From assembly GCA_024638885.1 (NCBI GenBank), contig JAHEJL010000001.1, forward strand, positions 678,965 through 742,964: DNA of 64,000 nt, in the 5' to 3' direction. Shown here piece by piece: positions 1-7,959 of this stretch. Source of the DNA: Coraliomargarita sp. (GTDB lineage Bacteria > Verrucomicrobiota > Verrucomicrobiia > Opitutales > UBA953). The position numbers and the translations under genes were made by a program. The notes beneath the pieces are model-generated. The model was not told where the DNA came from and made no database searches. It was given only the letters and a program-made list of their open reading frames with translations. Every line of letters begins with the position of its first letter. Within the stretch, counting starts at the first letter, position 1.

Positions 1-1492
1 AGCCTTTGCCGTGGGTGGTCGTGTCGCCGACGATGATCGCGCGGCGGTGGTCGTGCATCGCGCCGGCGAAGATCTCGGAAGCCGAGGCGGAGAGCTTGGA
101 GGTCAGCACGATGAGCGGGCCGTTCCAGGCGACCTTCTCGTCTTCGTCGCGGTAGTCTTCGGAGCGACCTTGGCTGTCGCGGACCTGCAGGACGGAGCCC
201 TTCGGGATGAACAGGCCGGAGATGTCGACCGCTTCGGTGAGGAGGCCGCCGCCGTTCTTGCGGAGGTCCATGATGAGGGCCTTCATGCCGAGCTTCTTCA
301 GCTTGTTGATCAGCTGCTCGATGTCGGCCGAGGGGGAGGAGCCGGAGCCGTCGGAGTTCTTGCCGTAGAAGGCGGGGAGGTCGATGACGCCGAGCATGAT
401 CGTGCCGGTGCCGTTCGGGATCTCGAAGGCCTTGGCCGAGGCCATCTGGCCGACGAGCTTGATCTGGTCGCGCTTGAGCGTGACCGTCTTGCGGCCGCCG
501 CCGGCGAGGTCGACGAGGAGGCGGACGGACGTGCCCTGCTTGCCGCGGATACGGCTGATGGCCTTCGAAAGGCGCATGCCGACGATGTCTTCCAGCTCGC
601 CCTGGGCGCCCTGGCCGACCGCGATGATCTTGTCGCCGGCCTTCACCTGGCGGGAGAGGTCGAGCGGGCCGCCCGGGAGGATGTCCTTGATGACGCAGTA
701 GCCGTCTTCGTCGGACAGCGTCGCGCCGATGCCGACGAGCGAGTTGCGCATCGCGATCTCGAACTCCTCCAGCGACTGCTGGGAGAAGAAGGTCGAGTGC
801 GGGTCGTACTGGCTCGAGTAGGAGTTGAGGAAGATCTCCTCGACCTCGTTCTGGTCGAAGTTGAGGTAGGTGCGGGACTTGTCGTAGCGCTTCTTCAGGC
901 GGGCGGCGGACTCCTTGGTCTTCTCCGGGGTGATCTCCGGCAGGGCGTGGTCCTTGGCGGCCTTGGCGTTGCCGGTGCGGTCTTCGCCGAGGAGCTCGGA
1001 GAGCATGTCGAGGCGGAGGCGGCGGGCCCAGAGGGCGTCGGCCGCTTCCTGGTTGGCCGGCCATTCGGCCTTCTTGCGGTCGACCGGGAAGGTGCCCGGC
1101 TGGGTCAGGTCGATCGGCTGGTCGAGGGCGGCGAGGTTCGAGACCGTGCGTTCGTTGACCTTCTTCTTGAAGAGCGCGTAGATCTCGAAGGCCGGGGTCA
1201 GGTTGCCGCGCTGCAGGTAGAGGTCGAGGGTCTTGCCGTAGCGGTTGACGAACTCATCCACCTCTTCCGCCGTGAAATACATCTTCGCGCCGTCCAGGTT
1301 CTCGCAGTAGGTGCGCACGACCGAGTTCATGTCGACCGAGCCCATGTCCTTCTTGCTGATGTGGAGCTTCTCGAGGAGGGCCGCCGTGGCGCGCGTCTCG
1401 TTCTGCATCGACTGCGTGGTCGTGAAGCCGGCCGTCTGGGCGGAGGCCAGCGCTGCCAGGAGGATCGGCAGCAGGAAGAGTCTGAGGCGCAT
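1..1492 (-). CDS. C-terminal processing (tail-specific) serine protease, S41 family, partial
   Basis: Exported or periplasmic protease that degrades or trims proteins from their C termini. Translation from the ATG at 1492 begins with a signal peptide (MRLRLFLLPILLAALASAQ), then an alpha-helical N-terminal region typical of Tsp/Prc-like members, a PDZ domain near residues 240-330 and the S41 catalytic core. The motif SASASEIF places the catalytic Ser at residue 470, with Asp481 and Lys496 (in GKG) as partners by alignment with E. coli Prc Ser430/Asp441/Lys455. The window ends just after the Lys, so the C-terminal part is missing. It starts 20 bases after the rhomboid gene stop and is probably co-transcribed with clpP and the rhomboid gene. 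The family assignment is secure; substrates are unknown. Confidence 0.93.
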   Translation of the reverse strand, partial: MRLRLFLLPILLAALASAQTAGFTTTQSMQNETRATAALLEKLHISKKDMGSVDMNSVVRTYCENLDGAKMYFTAEEVDEFVNRYGKTLDLYLQRGNLTPAFEIYALFKKKVNERTVSNLAALDQPIDLTQPGTFPVDRKKAEWPANQEAADALWARRLRLDMLSELLGEDRTGNAKAAKDHALPEITPEKTKESAARLKKRYDKSRTYLNFDQNEVEEIFLNSYSSQYDPHSTFFSQQSLEEFEIAMRNSLVGIGATLSDEDGYCVIKDILPGGPLDLSRQVKAGDKIIAVGQGAQGELEDIVGMRLSKAISRIRGKQGTSVRLLVDLAGGGRKTVTLKRDQIKLVGQMASAKAFEIPNGTGTIMLGVIDLPAFYGKNSDGSGSSPSADIEQLINKLKKLGMKALIMDLRKNGGGLLTEAVDISGLFIPKGSVLQVRDSQGRSEDYRDEDEKVAWNGPLIVLTSKLSASASEIFAGAMHDHRRAIIVGDTTTHGKG

Positions 1493-1512
1493 AAAGGGGT
1501 GGGGAGGGGAAC

Positions 1513-2406
1513 TCAGCGTAGGCGGGCGCTGAGTTCTTCGAGCCTACGTTTCTCGCCGGCAGTGAGCGAGCCGAATCCCCCGGCGGAGATCTTGTCCAGG
1601 AGCGTGTCCAATTCCGCGCGGGCTTGGGCGGAAGTGAGCGGACGGGCCGGGGAGTTCTCTTCGGTCGGGCTCTCGAAAGCAGGGCTCGGGGCTTCGGTCG
1701 GCATGGGTTCCTGCACCTGAGCGTAGCTGGGCGCCCAATTTGTCCGGTTGAGGGTGCGCCAGGCGCACCAGCCGAAGAGCAGTCCGCCGAGGTGGGCCGA
1801 GTGGGCGATGCCGTCGCGCCACGCGGCCTTCCAGGACGGCCAGTCGTGGCGGGCCGGCAGTTCGGAGAAGCCCCAGCCGAGCAAGGTGAAGAGCGCGGTG
1901 ATGAGCAGCAGCCAGCGGACCTTGAGCGTGACGGGCAGGAAGAAGAACAGCAGCAGCGTGATCTGGTGGTCGAGCTTGTCGAGGAGCGCGACGAGCATCA
2001 GCGCATAGACGCCGGCGGAGATGCCGACCAGCGCGCTGTCATGGGGTCCGCCGAGGCCGGTGAGGAACCAGGTGAGCGCGCCGAGGAGCACGCCGCCGAA
2101 GAGCACCTTGAGGAAGGTCGCGGAGCCGTGCTCCTGTTCGACCGTGGCGCCGGTCCACCAGAGGATGAGGCAGTTGCCGAGCAGGTGCCAGAAGCCTTCG
2201 TGCAGGAGCGCGTGCGTGAGCCACTGCCAAGGGCGCAGGTGGCTTTCGTCGAGCGTCATCCAGCCGAGGAAGTCCGCGTGGGCGGATTCCTGGATCAGGT
2301 TCAGGATGAAGAAGCCGACGAGGAGGCCGACGACCCAGGCCGTCGCGGAGAGCGGCTCGCGCGGGGCGGAGCGGTCTCGCATGTAGGCCCGGTCGCCGAT
2401 GCCCAT
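1513..2406 (-). CDS. Rhomboid family intramembrane serine protease
   Basis: Membrane-embedded protease of 297 residues that cleaves transmembrane substrates. The rhomboid hallmarks are visible: a HxxxHxxxxHxxxN pattern (His65, His69, His74, Asn78), the nucleophile Ser130 in GISAG, and the catalytic His205 in HSAHLGG. About six hydrophobic segments lie between residues 22 and 215. The C-terminal tail (about 225-297) is Pro/Ala-rich and ends in a small charged helical segment rich in Leu, Glu and Arg that is often seen behind rhomboids of Bacteroidetes and Verrucomicrobia. It lies 16 bases after clpP and 20 bases before the S41 protease gene. ATG at 2406 was chosen; an in-frame ATG at 2382 is also possible. 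Confidence 0.93.
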   Translation of the reverse strand: MGIGDRAYMRDRSAPREPLSATAWVVGLLVGFFILNLIQESAHADFLGWMTLDESHLRPWQWLTHALLHEGFWHLLGNCLILWWTGATVEQEHGSATFLKVLFGGVLLGALTWFLTGLGGPHDSALVGISAGVYALMLVALLDKLDHQITLLLFFFLPVTLKVRWLLLITALFTLLGWGFSELPARHDWPSWKAAWRDGIAHSAHLGGLLFGWCAWRTLNRTNWAPSYAQVQEPMPTEAPSPAFESPTEENSPARPLTSAQARAELDTLLDKISAGGFGSLTAGEKRRLEELSARLR

Positions 2407-2422
2407 GCGCGTCAGGTCGACG

Positions 2423-3031
2423 TCAGAGCTTCTTCACGATCGCGTCGGCGAGGCCATACTCGATGGCCTCCTCGGCGGTCATGTAGAAGTCGCGGTCGGT
2501 GTCCTTGGTGACCTTCTCGATCTTCTGCTTCGAGGCCTTGGCGAGGATCTCGTTGAGCTCGGAGCGGAGGCGTTCCATTTCCTGGGCCTGAATGTGGATG
2601 TCCACGGCGGTGGCCTGGATGCGGCCCATGATGAGCGGCTGGTGGATCATCACGCGGGAATGGGGGAACAGGAGGCGGTTGCCCTTCTCCTTGGGCGCCT
2701 GGAGGAGGATCGAGCCCATCGAGGCGGCCATGCCGGTCACGACGACCTTCACCGGCGAGGAGATCATGCGGATGGTGTCATAGACGGCCATGCCGGAGGT
2801 GATGGAGCCGCCCGGGGTATTGATGTAGAAGGTGATCTCCTTGCCGGGGTCGACGCCGTCCAGGTACAGGAGCTTCTCGACGATGTCGCGGGCGGAGGCG
2901 TCTTCGACGGCGCCCCAGAGGAAGATCTTCCGCTGTTCGAGGAACTTCTTCTGGATGAGCATGGCGCTCGGGCCACCGTCCTTGGGGGCGGCCGGGGTCT
3001 TCTCGTCCTCGTCTTCGTCGTCGTTACGCAT
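2423..3031 (-). CDS. clpP: ATP-dependent Clp protease proteolytic subunit
   Basis: Cytoplasmic barrel-shaped protease subunit working with a Clp ATPase. The catalytic Ser lies in GMAASMGS (residue 104 from the ATG at 3031), His130 in VMIHQP, and the Asp is near residue 179 in the KDTDRD stretch. The order and spacing fit ClpP with one inserted residue between Ser and His. The N terminus is unusual: about 20 residues rich in Asp/Glu and Pro replace the normal short propeptide. A TTG at 3043 would add four residues (MTAP); the ATG is preferred. No clpX or clpA lies next to it. Instead it heads an apparent operon with a rhomboid and an S41 protease. Confidence 0.96.
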   Translation of the reverse strand: MRNDDEDEDEKTPAAPKDGGPSAMLIQKKFLEQRKIFLWGAVEDASARDIVEKLLYLDGVDPGKEITFYINTPGGSITSGMAVYDTIRMISSPVKVVVTGMAASMGSILLQAPKEKGNRLLFPHSRVMIHQPLIMGRIQATAVDIHIQAQEMERLRSELNEILAKASKQKIEKVTKDTDRDFYMTAEEAIEYGLADAIVKKL

Positions 3032-3120
3032 GGGAGCCGTCAAATTGCCCGAAACCCGCCCCGTGGCAAGCGTGGGAAGGGAAAGCCGGCGGGGAAATCA
3101 TTCACAGTCGGCGGGCGACC

Positions 3121-3150
3121 TTGCTCCCCGGTCGCCCTTCGGCCTAGGTT
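3121..3150 (+). promoter_or_regulatory. Candidate promoter of the ABC ATPase gene
   Basis: A TTGCTC box (3121-3126) and a TAGGTT box (3145-3150, fitting TAnnnT) are separated by 18 bases. The predicted start of transcription, about 7 bases after the -10 box, falls on the G of the GTG start codon at 3157, which would give a leaderless mRNA. This is pattern-based only. Confidence 0.35.
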
Positions 3151-3156
3151 CCGCCC

Positions 3157-4227
3157 GTGCCCACCCTCCGACTCACCGGCCTGCGCCGCCAGCTTGGCAC
3201 GACGCCCGTCCTCGCGGGGGTCGACCTCGTCGTGGAGTCCGGGACGCTCTGCTGCCTGCTCGGGCCCTCGGGCAGCGGCAAGACGACGTTGCTCAAGGTG
3301 CTCGCCGGCCAGCTCGAATCCCAGGGCGGCACGGTGCTGCTCGACAACCGCGACATCACCTTCGCCGAGTCCGCCGAGCGCGGCTTCGGTTTCGTGCACC
3401 AGAACTACGCGCTCTTCCCGCACCTCACGGTGCTCGAGAACGCCGCCTTCTCGCTGGACGCGGAAAAACTCTCCGCCGCCGAGGTCAAGGCGCGCGCCCT
3501 CGAGGCGCTCAAGCTCGTCGGCGCCGACGGCTGGGCCGCCCGCCGACCGCAGGAACTTTCCGGCGGCCAGCAGCAACGGGTCGCCTTGGCCCGCGTGCTG
3601 GCGCTCCGTCCGCAGCTCCTGCTGCTCGACGAGCCCCTGAGCAACCTCGACGCCGCCTCGCGCCTCGAGGTTCGCGAGGTCATCCGCAAGCTCGTGCGCA
3701 CGACCGGCGTCACGGTCCTGTGCGTGCTCCATGATCAGAAGGATGCCTTCGCGATGGCCGATCGGCTCGCGATCATGCACGAGGGCCGGATCGTGCAGGC
3801 GGGGCTGCCGATCGACCTCTATCGTCGTCCGGCCGACAGCTGGATCGCGACCTTCCTCGGTTCGGCCAATCTCATCCCGGGCAAAGTGACGCAGGTCGGC
3901 GCGGGTGAGTTCGTGGCCGAGACCGGCGTGGGCGAGGTACGCGGAGCGCTCGCCACGCCCGACAGCGCCCCCGGCCCTGGCGCTAAGATCGTCGTCTGCG
4001 TGCGTCCGGAATGCCTGAAGCTCGACTTCATGGCGCCCGACGAGAACGCCTTCGCCGGCGAGATCGTGGCCTCGCTCTTCCAGGGCGACGTCTCGCTGCA
4101 CGATTTCAAGACCAAGGAGGGCGTGGTCCTCAAGGTCTCCGAGGCGAACCCCCGTCAGCGCGTCGGCTCCAAGGCCACCGTGTTCGCCTGGGCCGAGCCC
4201 GAGGACGTCGTCGGCCTGAACCGCTGA
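3157..4227 (+). CDS. ABC transporter ATP-binding protein (Fe3+/polyamine/sulfate importer type)
   Basis: Cytoplasmic ATPase subunit of a binding-protein-dependent importer, 356 residues. It shows Walker A GPSGSGKTT (36-44), Q-loop Gln82, signature LSGGQ (134-138), Walker B LLLLDEP with Glu159 and H-loop His192. A C-terminal regulatory (TOBE-like) region of about 110 residues follows. The layout resembles FbpC/PotA/CysA, best matched by ferric iron or polyamine systems; the substrate cannot be fixed. No permease or binding protein gene adjoins it, so it is an orphan ATPase here. The start is a GTG without a ribosome binding site. It diverges from clpP across a 125-base gap. Confidence 0.9.
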   Translation: MPTLRLTGLRRQLGTTPVLAGVDLVVESGTLCCLLGPSGSGKTTLLKVLAGQLESQGGTVLLDNRDITFAESAERGFGFVHQNYALFPHLTVLENAAFSLDAEKLSAAEVKARALEALKLVGADGWAARRPQELSGGQQQRVALARVLALRPQLLLLDEPLSNLDAASRLEVREVIRKLVRTTGVTVLCVLHDQKDAFAMADRLAIMHEGRIVQAGLPIDLYRRPADSWIATFLGSANLIPGKVTQVGAGEFVAETGVGEVRGALATPDSAPGPGAKIVVCVRPECLKLDFMAPDENAFAGEIVASLFQGDVSLHDFKTKEGVVLKVSEANPRQRVGSKATVFAWAEPEDVVGLNR

Positions 4228-4284
4228 TTTTCAGGAACTAGGGGTGGACGGGGTGGTCTGTTTATGGACACTGCCCGTAACCCC

Positions 4285-4974
4285 ATGAAACTCCGCCTCC
4301 TCACCGTCGGCCTGCTCGGCCTTGGCGCTCTCGCTTCCGCCGCCGGCATCATCGACAACAAGAACCAGGCCTCGATCTCCTCCGGCGCCGACAAGCCTGA
4401 GAACGCGAAGAAGCCCAAGGTCCTCGTCGTCATCGGCGACGCCACCGAGCTGCTCGATACGATGTATCCGGTCTACCGTCTGCAGGAGGCCGGCTTCCAG
4501 CCGGTCTTCGCGACGCCCGACAAGCGCGTCTACCAGACGGTGCTGCACGAGGTGAAGCCAGGCTGGACGATCACCAAGGAGTGGGAGGGTTACACGGTGA
4601 ACTCCGACATCGCCTTCAAGGACATCAAGCCCGAGGAGTACGTCGGCATCTTCTTCAGCGGCGGTCGCGCGCCGGAGTATATCCGCGAAGACGAGTCCCT
4701 CCTGGCCGCCACGCGCTGGTTCTGGGAGCACGGCAAGCCGATGATGAGCGTCTGCCATGGCGTCGAGATCCCCGCCCGCGCCGGCATCGTGAAGGGCCTG
4801 CGCATGGCCACCGTGCCGAAGTGCAAGTTCGACCTCGAGGTCTGCGGCGGAATCTTCGTCAACGCCCCCGTCGTCATCGACCGCAACATGGTCAGCGGCC
4901 GCACCTTCCATGACAACGGCTCGTTCGTCGGGCCGTGGATCAAGATGCTCGAGGCCGAAGTCGCCAAGAAATAA
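4285..4974 (+). CDS. DJ-1/PfpI family protein, exported
   Basis: Flavodoxin-like DJ-1/PfpI domain of about 180 residues behind a signal peptide (MKLRLLTVGLLGLGALASAAG). From the ATG at 4285 the nucleophile-type Cys157 sits in SVCHGVE and the conserved acidic residue is Glu55 in GDATELLDT. Both are needed in family members acting as glyoxalases, deglycases or proteases. An upstream ATG at 4264 would add seven residues before the signal peptide and is less likely. It is the first gene of a four-gene exported set, with the next ATG four bases after its TAA. Family members often handle reactive sugars or aldehydes, which would fit the redox neighbours, but the activity here is unknown. Confidence 0.85.
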   Translation: MKLRLLTVGLLGLGALASAAGIIDNKNQASISSGADKPENAKKPKVLVVIGDATELLDTMYPVYRLQEAGFQPVFATPDKRVYQTVLHEVKPGWTITKEWEGYTVNSDIAFKDIKPEEYVGIFFSGGRAPEYIREDESLLAATRWFWEHGKPMMSVCHGVEIPARAGIVKGLRMATVPKCKFDLEVCGGIFVNAPVVIDRNMVSGRTFHDNGSFVGPWIKMLEAEVAKK

Positions 4975-4978
4975 GGCC

Positions 4979-5902
4979 ATGCTTTCCCGCCGCGATTTCC
5001 TGCGCACCGTCCCGGCCGCCGCGGTCTTCGCGGCGCTCTCGGCCAAGGCCCAGGCCAAGGACGATTTCAAGATCCGCTACACGCTGTCGTCCGCCCTCTA
5101 CGGCACGATGCCGCTCGATGTCATCCTGCCCGAAGTCGCCAAGGCCGGCGCGGAGTCGATCGATATCTGGTGCAAGGTGCACGGCGACCAGCGCGAGCAG
5201 GCGACGGCCCTCGGCGAAGAAGCCTTCGCGGCCTTGCTGAAGAAGCACGGCGTCCGCGTCGGTTCCAGCACCCGCTACCCGCTCGGCCCGTTCAAGCTGC
5301 AGGAAGAGATGGCCTGGGTGAAGAAGCATGGCGGCGACCTCGTCATCTGCGGCTGCGTCGGCCCCAAGAACCCGGAAGGCGCCGCCGCCAAGGCCGCGAT
5401 CGCCAAGTTCCTCGAGGACATGAAGCCGCACGTGGCCAAGGCCGCCGAGCTCGGCGTGACCATCGCCGTCGAGAACCACGTCAACCAGGCTCTGCATCAT
5501 CCGGATTCCCTCAAGGCTTTCGCCGACCTGAACACCTCGCCCAACCTCGGTATCGCGTTCGCCCCGCATCACCTGCACGAGTGGCAGGACCAGATCCCGG
5601 CGCTCATCCGCTACGTCGGCGCGAAGAACCTCCCGTTCATCTATTTCCAGGAGCACTCCGACGGCATCTTCAAGAAGGCCAGCAAAGAGGTCGAGATGCG
5701 GCAGCTGCCCGGCTTCGGCGGCGGCCTCGACTACCGCCTCGTCGTCAAGGCGCTCCGGGACGTGCGTTTCAAGGGCGTCGCCGAGATCTTCATGCACCCG
5801 ACCCCGCGCGGCATCCCGATCCTGCCGACCGCCGGCGAGGTCACCGCGGCGGTGAACAAGTCGCGCGCCCACTTGGATCAGTGCGTCCGCGAGACGGCAT
5901 GA
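4979..5902 (+). CDS. Sugar phosphate isomerase/epimerase-like TIM barrel protein, Tat-exported
   Basis: Protein of 307 residues whose N terminus MLSRRDFLRT is a classic twin-arginine signal, followed by a hydrophobic stretch and Ala-rich cleavage region. This implies export of a folded, cofactor-bearing protein. The rest is a xylose-isomerase-like (AP endonuclease 2 superfamily) TIM barrel. Candidate metal ligands lie in the VENHVNQ, FAPHHLHEW and YFQEHSDG segments. Such exported members are frequent in Verrucomicrobia and Planctomycetes, where they accompany sugar oxidoreductases. Its TGA overlaps the ATG of the downstream cytochrome gene (ATGATG), implying coupled translation. The substrate is unknown. 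Confidence 0.85.
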   Translation: MLSRRDFLRTVPAAAVFAALSAKAQAKDDFKIRYTLSSALYGTMPLDVILPEVAKAGAESIDIWCKVHGDQREQATALGEEAFAALLKKHGVRVGSSTRYPLGPFKLQEEMAWVKKHGGDLVICGCVGPKNPEGAAAKAAIAKFLEDMKPHVAKAAELGVTIAVENHVNQALHHPDSLKAFADLNTSPNLGIAFAPHHLHEWQDQIPALIRYVGAKNLPFIYFQEHSDGIFKKASKEVEMRQLPGFGGGLDYRLVVKALRDVRFKGVAEIFMHPTPRGIPILPTAGEVTAAVNKSRAHLDQCVRETA

Positions 5903-7959
5903 TGCTGCGTCTCGCGATCCTCCTCGGCGCGGCCGCGTTGGGCGCCGAGCCGCTCGTCACCGGCTTCGACCGCTTCCATGCGTCGACGCCCACGGCCGAA
6001 GGCGGACGTCTGCTTTATAACGAACTCGGTTGCGTCAACTGCCACGGCGGCGAGACCGGCCTGCCGGCGATGCGCGGCCCCGCGCTCGCCTTGGTCACCC
6101 AGCGCGTGCGTTCGGAATGGCTCCGGAAGTTCGTCGCGAATCCTGCGGCGACTCACCCCGGGGCGGTCATGCCGCAGGTGCTGGCGAAGGCCGACGAGCC
6201 GACCTTGGTCGCGATCGAGCACTACCTCGCCTCGCTCAAGCCCAAGGCCGCCGCCAAGGCCCCGGCGAAGATCATGCACGTCAACGGCGGTCGCGGCGGC
6301 GAGCTGTTCCACTCGCTCGGCTGCGTGGCCTGCCATGCGCCGGGCAAGGATTTCATCCCGCCGGAAGGCGCGCCCAAGGCGTCGGAGTTCACGCACCGCA
6401 GCGTCGGCTTCGGCGACCTCAAGGCCAAGTACAGCCTCGATAGCCTGGGCGCCTTCATCCTCGACCCGCTCAAGGTGCGGACCGACGGACGCATGCCGAA
6501 GGTCGCGATGGAGCGACAGGACGCCATCGACCTCGCCGGCTACCTCCTGGAGTTCCAGGGTAGTGACGGCCGCGTCGATCAACCGGTCGTGTCGTTGGTC
6601 GCCGACAAGAATCTCGCCATCGTGGGACGCAAGGCCGTCATCGCGGCCCAGTGCGCCGCCTGCCATGACTTGCCGAAGGACGCCGCCGCCAAGCCGGCGG
6701 CTTTGACGAAGCGCGAAGGCGGCTGCCTCGAGGCCGATCACACCAAGGGTCCCCGCTATGCGCTTTCCTCCGCGCAGCGTGCCGCGCTGAAGCTCTTCCT
6801 CGCGAAGAAGGATGAAGCCCCTGCGCCGAAGCTCGCCGCCGACCTCACGCTGCAGGCGCTCAACTGCGTCGCCTGTCATGAGCGTGACGGCCAGGGCGGT
6901 CCCGATGCCGCGCGGAAGCCTTACTTCCAAGGCGACCATAATCTCGGCGACACCGGTCGATACCCGCCGCCCCTCACCGGCGTCGGTGGCAAGCTGCGCC
7001 CCGAATGGCTGACCAAGGTGCTCGCGGGCGAGAACCGCGTGCGTCCCTATTTGAAGACCAAGATGCCGCAGTATGGCGCGGCCACCGCCGAGGTCGCCAA
7101 GCTGCTCGGCGTCGCCGATGCGCGGGCTCCGCTGAAGTTCGCCGGCGGCGACGACACCGCCGGCCGCAAGCTCATGGGCACGCAAGGCGGCGCGGGTTGC
7201 ATCACCTGCCATCGTTGGGGTGATCGTCCGTCGCTCGGCATCCAGGGGCCGGACCTCAGCAATATCGCCGCCCGCCTGCAGGAAGGCTGGCTGAAGGAAT
7301 ACCTCATCAACCCGGCGGCCTACCGTCCCGGCACGCTGATGCCGTCCTTCTGGCCCGCCGGCAAATCCTTCGCGCCGTCGATCCTCGGTGGCGACACCGA
7401 CAAGCAGATCGCTTCGATCTTCAAGTTCGTCGAGAGCGCCAACGGCGAACCGGAAGGCTTCCCGCAGAACCGTAACGGCGAGTTCGAGATCGTGCCGAAG
7501 GACCGTCCGGTCGTGCAGCGCGCGTTCCTCGACGGGGTGGGTGTCCGCGCCATCCTCGTCGGCTTCCCGACCGGCGTGCATCTCGCGTATGATGGCGACA
7601 AAGGCGGCCCCGGCCTCGCTTGGAAGGGCCGATTCTTCGACGCCTACCTGACCTGGTTCTCGCGCTTCCCGACGTTCGAGAAGCCGCTCGGCGAACAGGT
7701 CGTCGTCTGGCCGAAGCCGACCGGTCGCTTTCTGGGCTATCGTCTGGACGCCAAGGGCAATCCTACGTTCCTCAACGAGCAGGGCGGGGTGAAGGTCGAA
7801 GAGACTTATGAAGGCGTCGAGCGCGGTCTGCGTCGCACCGTGACCTGGCAGCCCACCCCTGATTTCCGTCCGACGATCACGCATCCCGCCGGGATGGTCG
7901 TCGACGTGAAGGAGGCCGCCGCCGAAGGCCGCCTCGTCTACACCTACCTCTGGAAATGA
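5899..7959 (+). CDS. Five-heme cytochrome c-type protein, exported
   Basis: Protein of 686 residues with a short signal peptide (MMLRLAILLGAAALGA). It has five CxxCH heme sites: Cys45/48, 142/145, 252/255, 323/326 and 434/437, each ending at the following His. Met-Pro pairs between sites (for example residues 199 and 389) could supply distal Met ligands. The last 160 residues lack Cys motifs and form a separate beta-rich domain. It most likely passes electrons from a periplasmic dehydrogenase to the respiratory chain. It overlaps the TIM barrel gene at its start, and its TGA overlaps the ATG of the propeller protein at its end. ATG at 5902 is an equal alternative start. Confidence 0.9.
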   Translation: MMLRLAILLGAAALGAEPLVTGFDRFHASTPTAEGGRLLYNELGCVNCHGGETGLPAMRGPALALVTQRVRSEWLRKFVANPAATHPGAVMPQVLAKADEPTLVAIEHYLASLKPKAAAKAPAKIMHVNGGRGGELFHSLGCVACHAPGKDFIPPEGAPKASEFTHRSVGFGDLKAKYSLDSLGAFILDPLKVRTDGRMPKVAMERQDAIDLAGYLLEFQGSDGRVDQPVVSLVADKNLAIVGRKAVIAAQCAACHDLPKDAAAKPAALTKREGGCLEADHTKGPRYALSSAQRAALKLFLAKKDEAPAPKLAADLTLQALNCVACHERDGQGGPDAARKPYFQGDHNLGDTGRYPPPLTGVGGKLRPEWLTKVLAGENRVRPYLKTKMPQYGAATAEVAKLLGVADARAPLKFAGGDDTAGRKLMGTQGGAGCITCHRWGDRPSLGIQGPDLSNIAARLQEGWLKEYLINPAAYRPGTLMPSFWPAGKSFAPSILGGDTDKQIASIFKFVESANGEPEGFPQNRNGEFEIVPKDRPVVQRAFLDGVGVRAILVGFPTGVHLAYDGDKGGPGLAWKGRFFDAYLTWFSRFPTFEKPLGEQVVVWPKPTGRFLGYRLDAKGNPTFLNEQGGVKVEETYEGVERGLRRTVTWQPTPDFRPTITHPAGMVVDVKEAAAEGRLVYTYLWK

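Noticed and set aside
3157..4227. Complete iron or polyamine importer locus
   Set aside because: Only the ATPase is present; flanking genes encode ClpP and a DJ-1-like protein, with no permease or binding protein.
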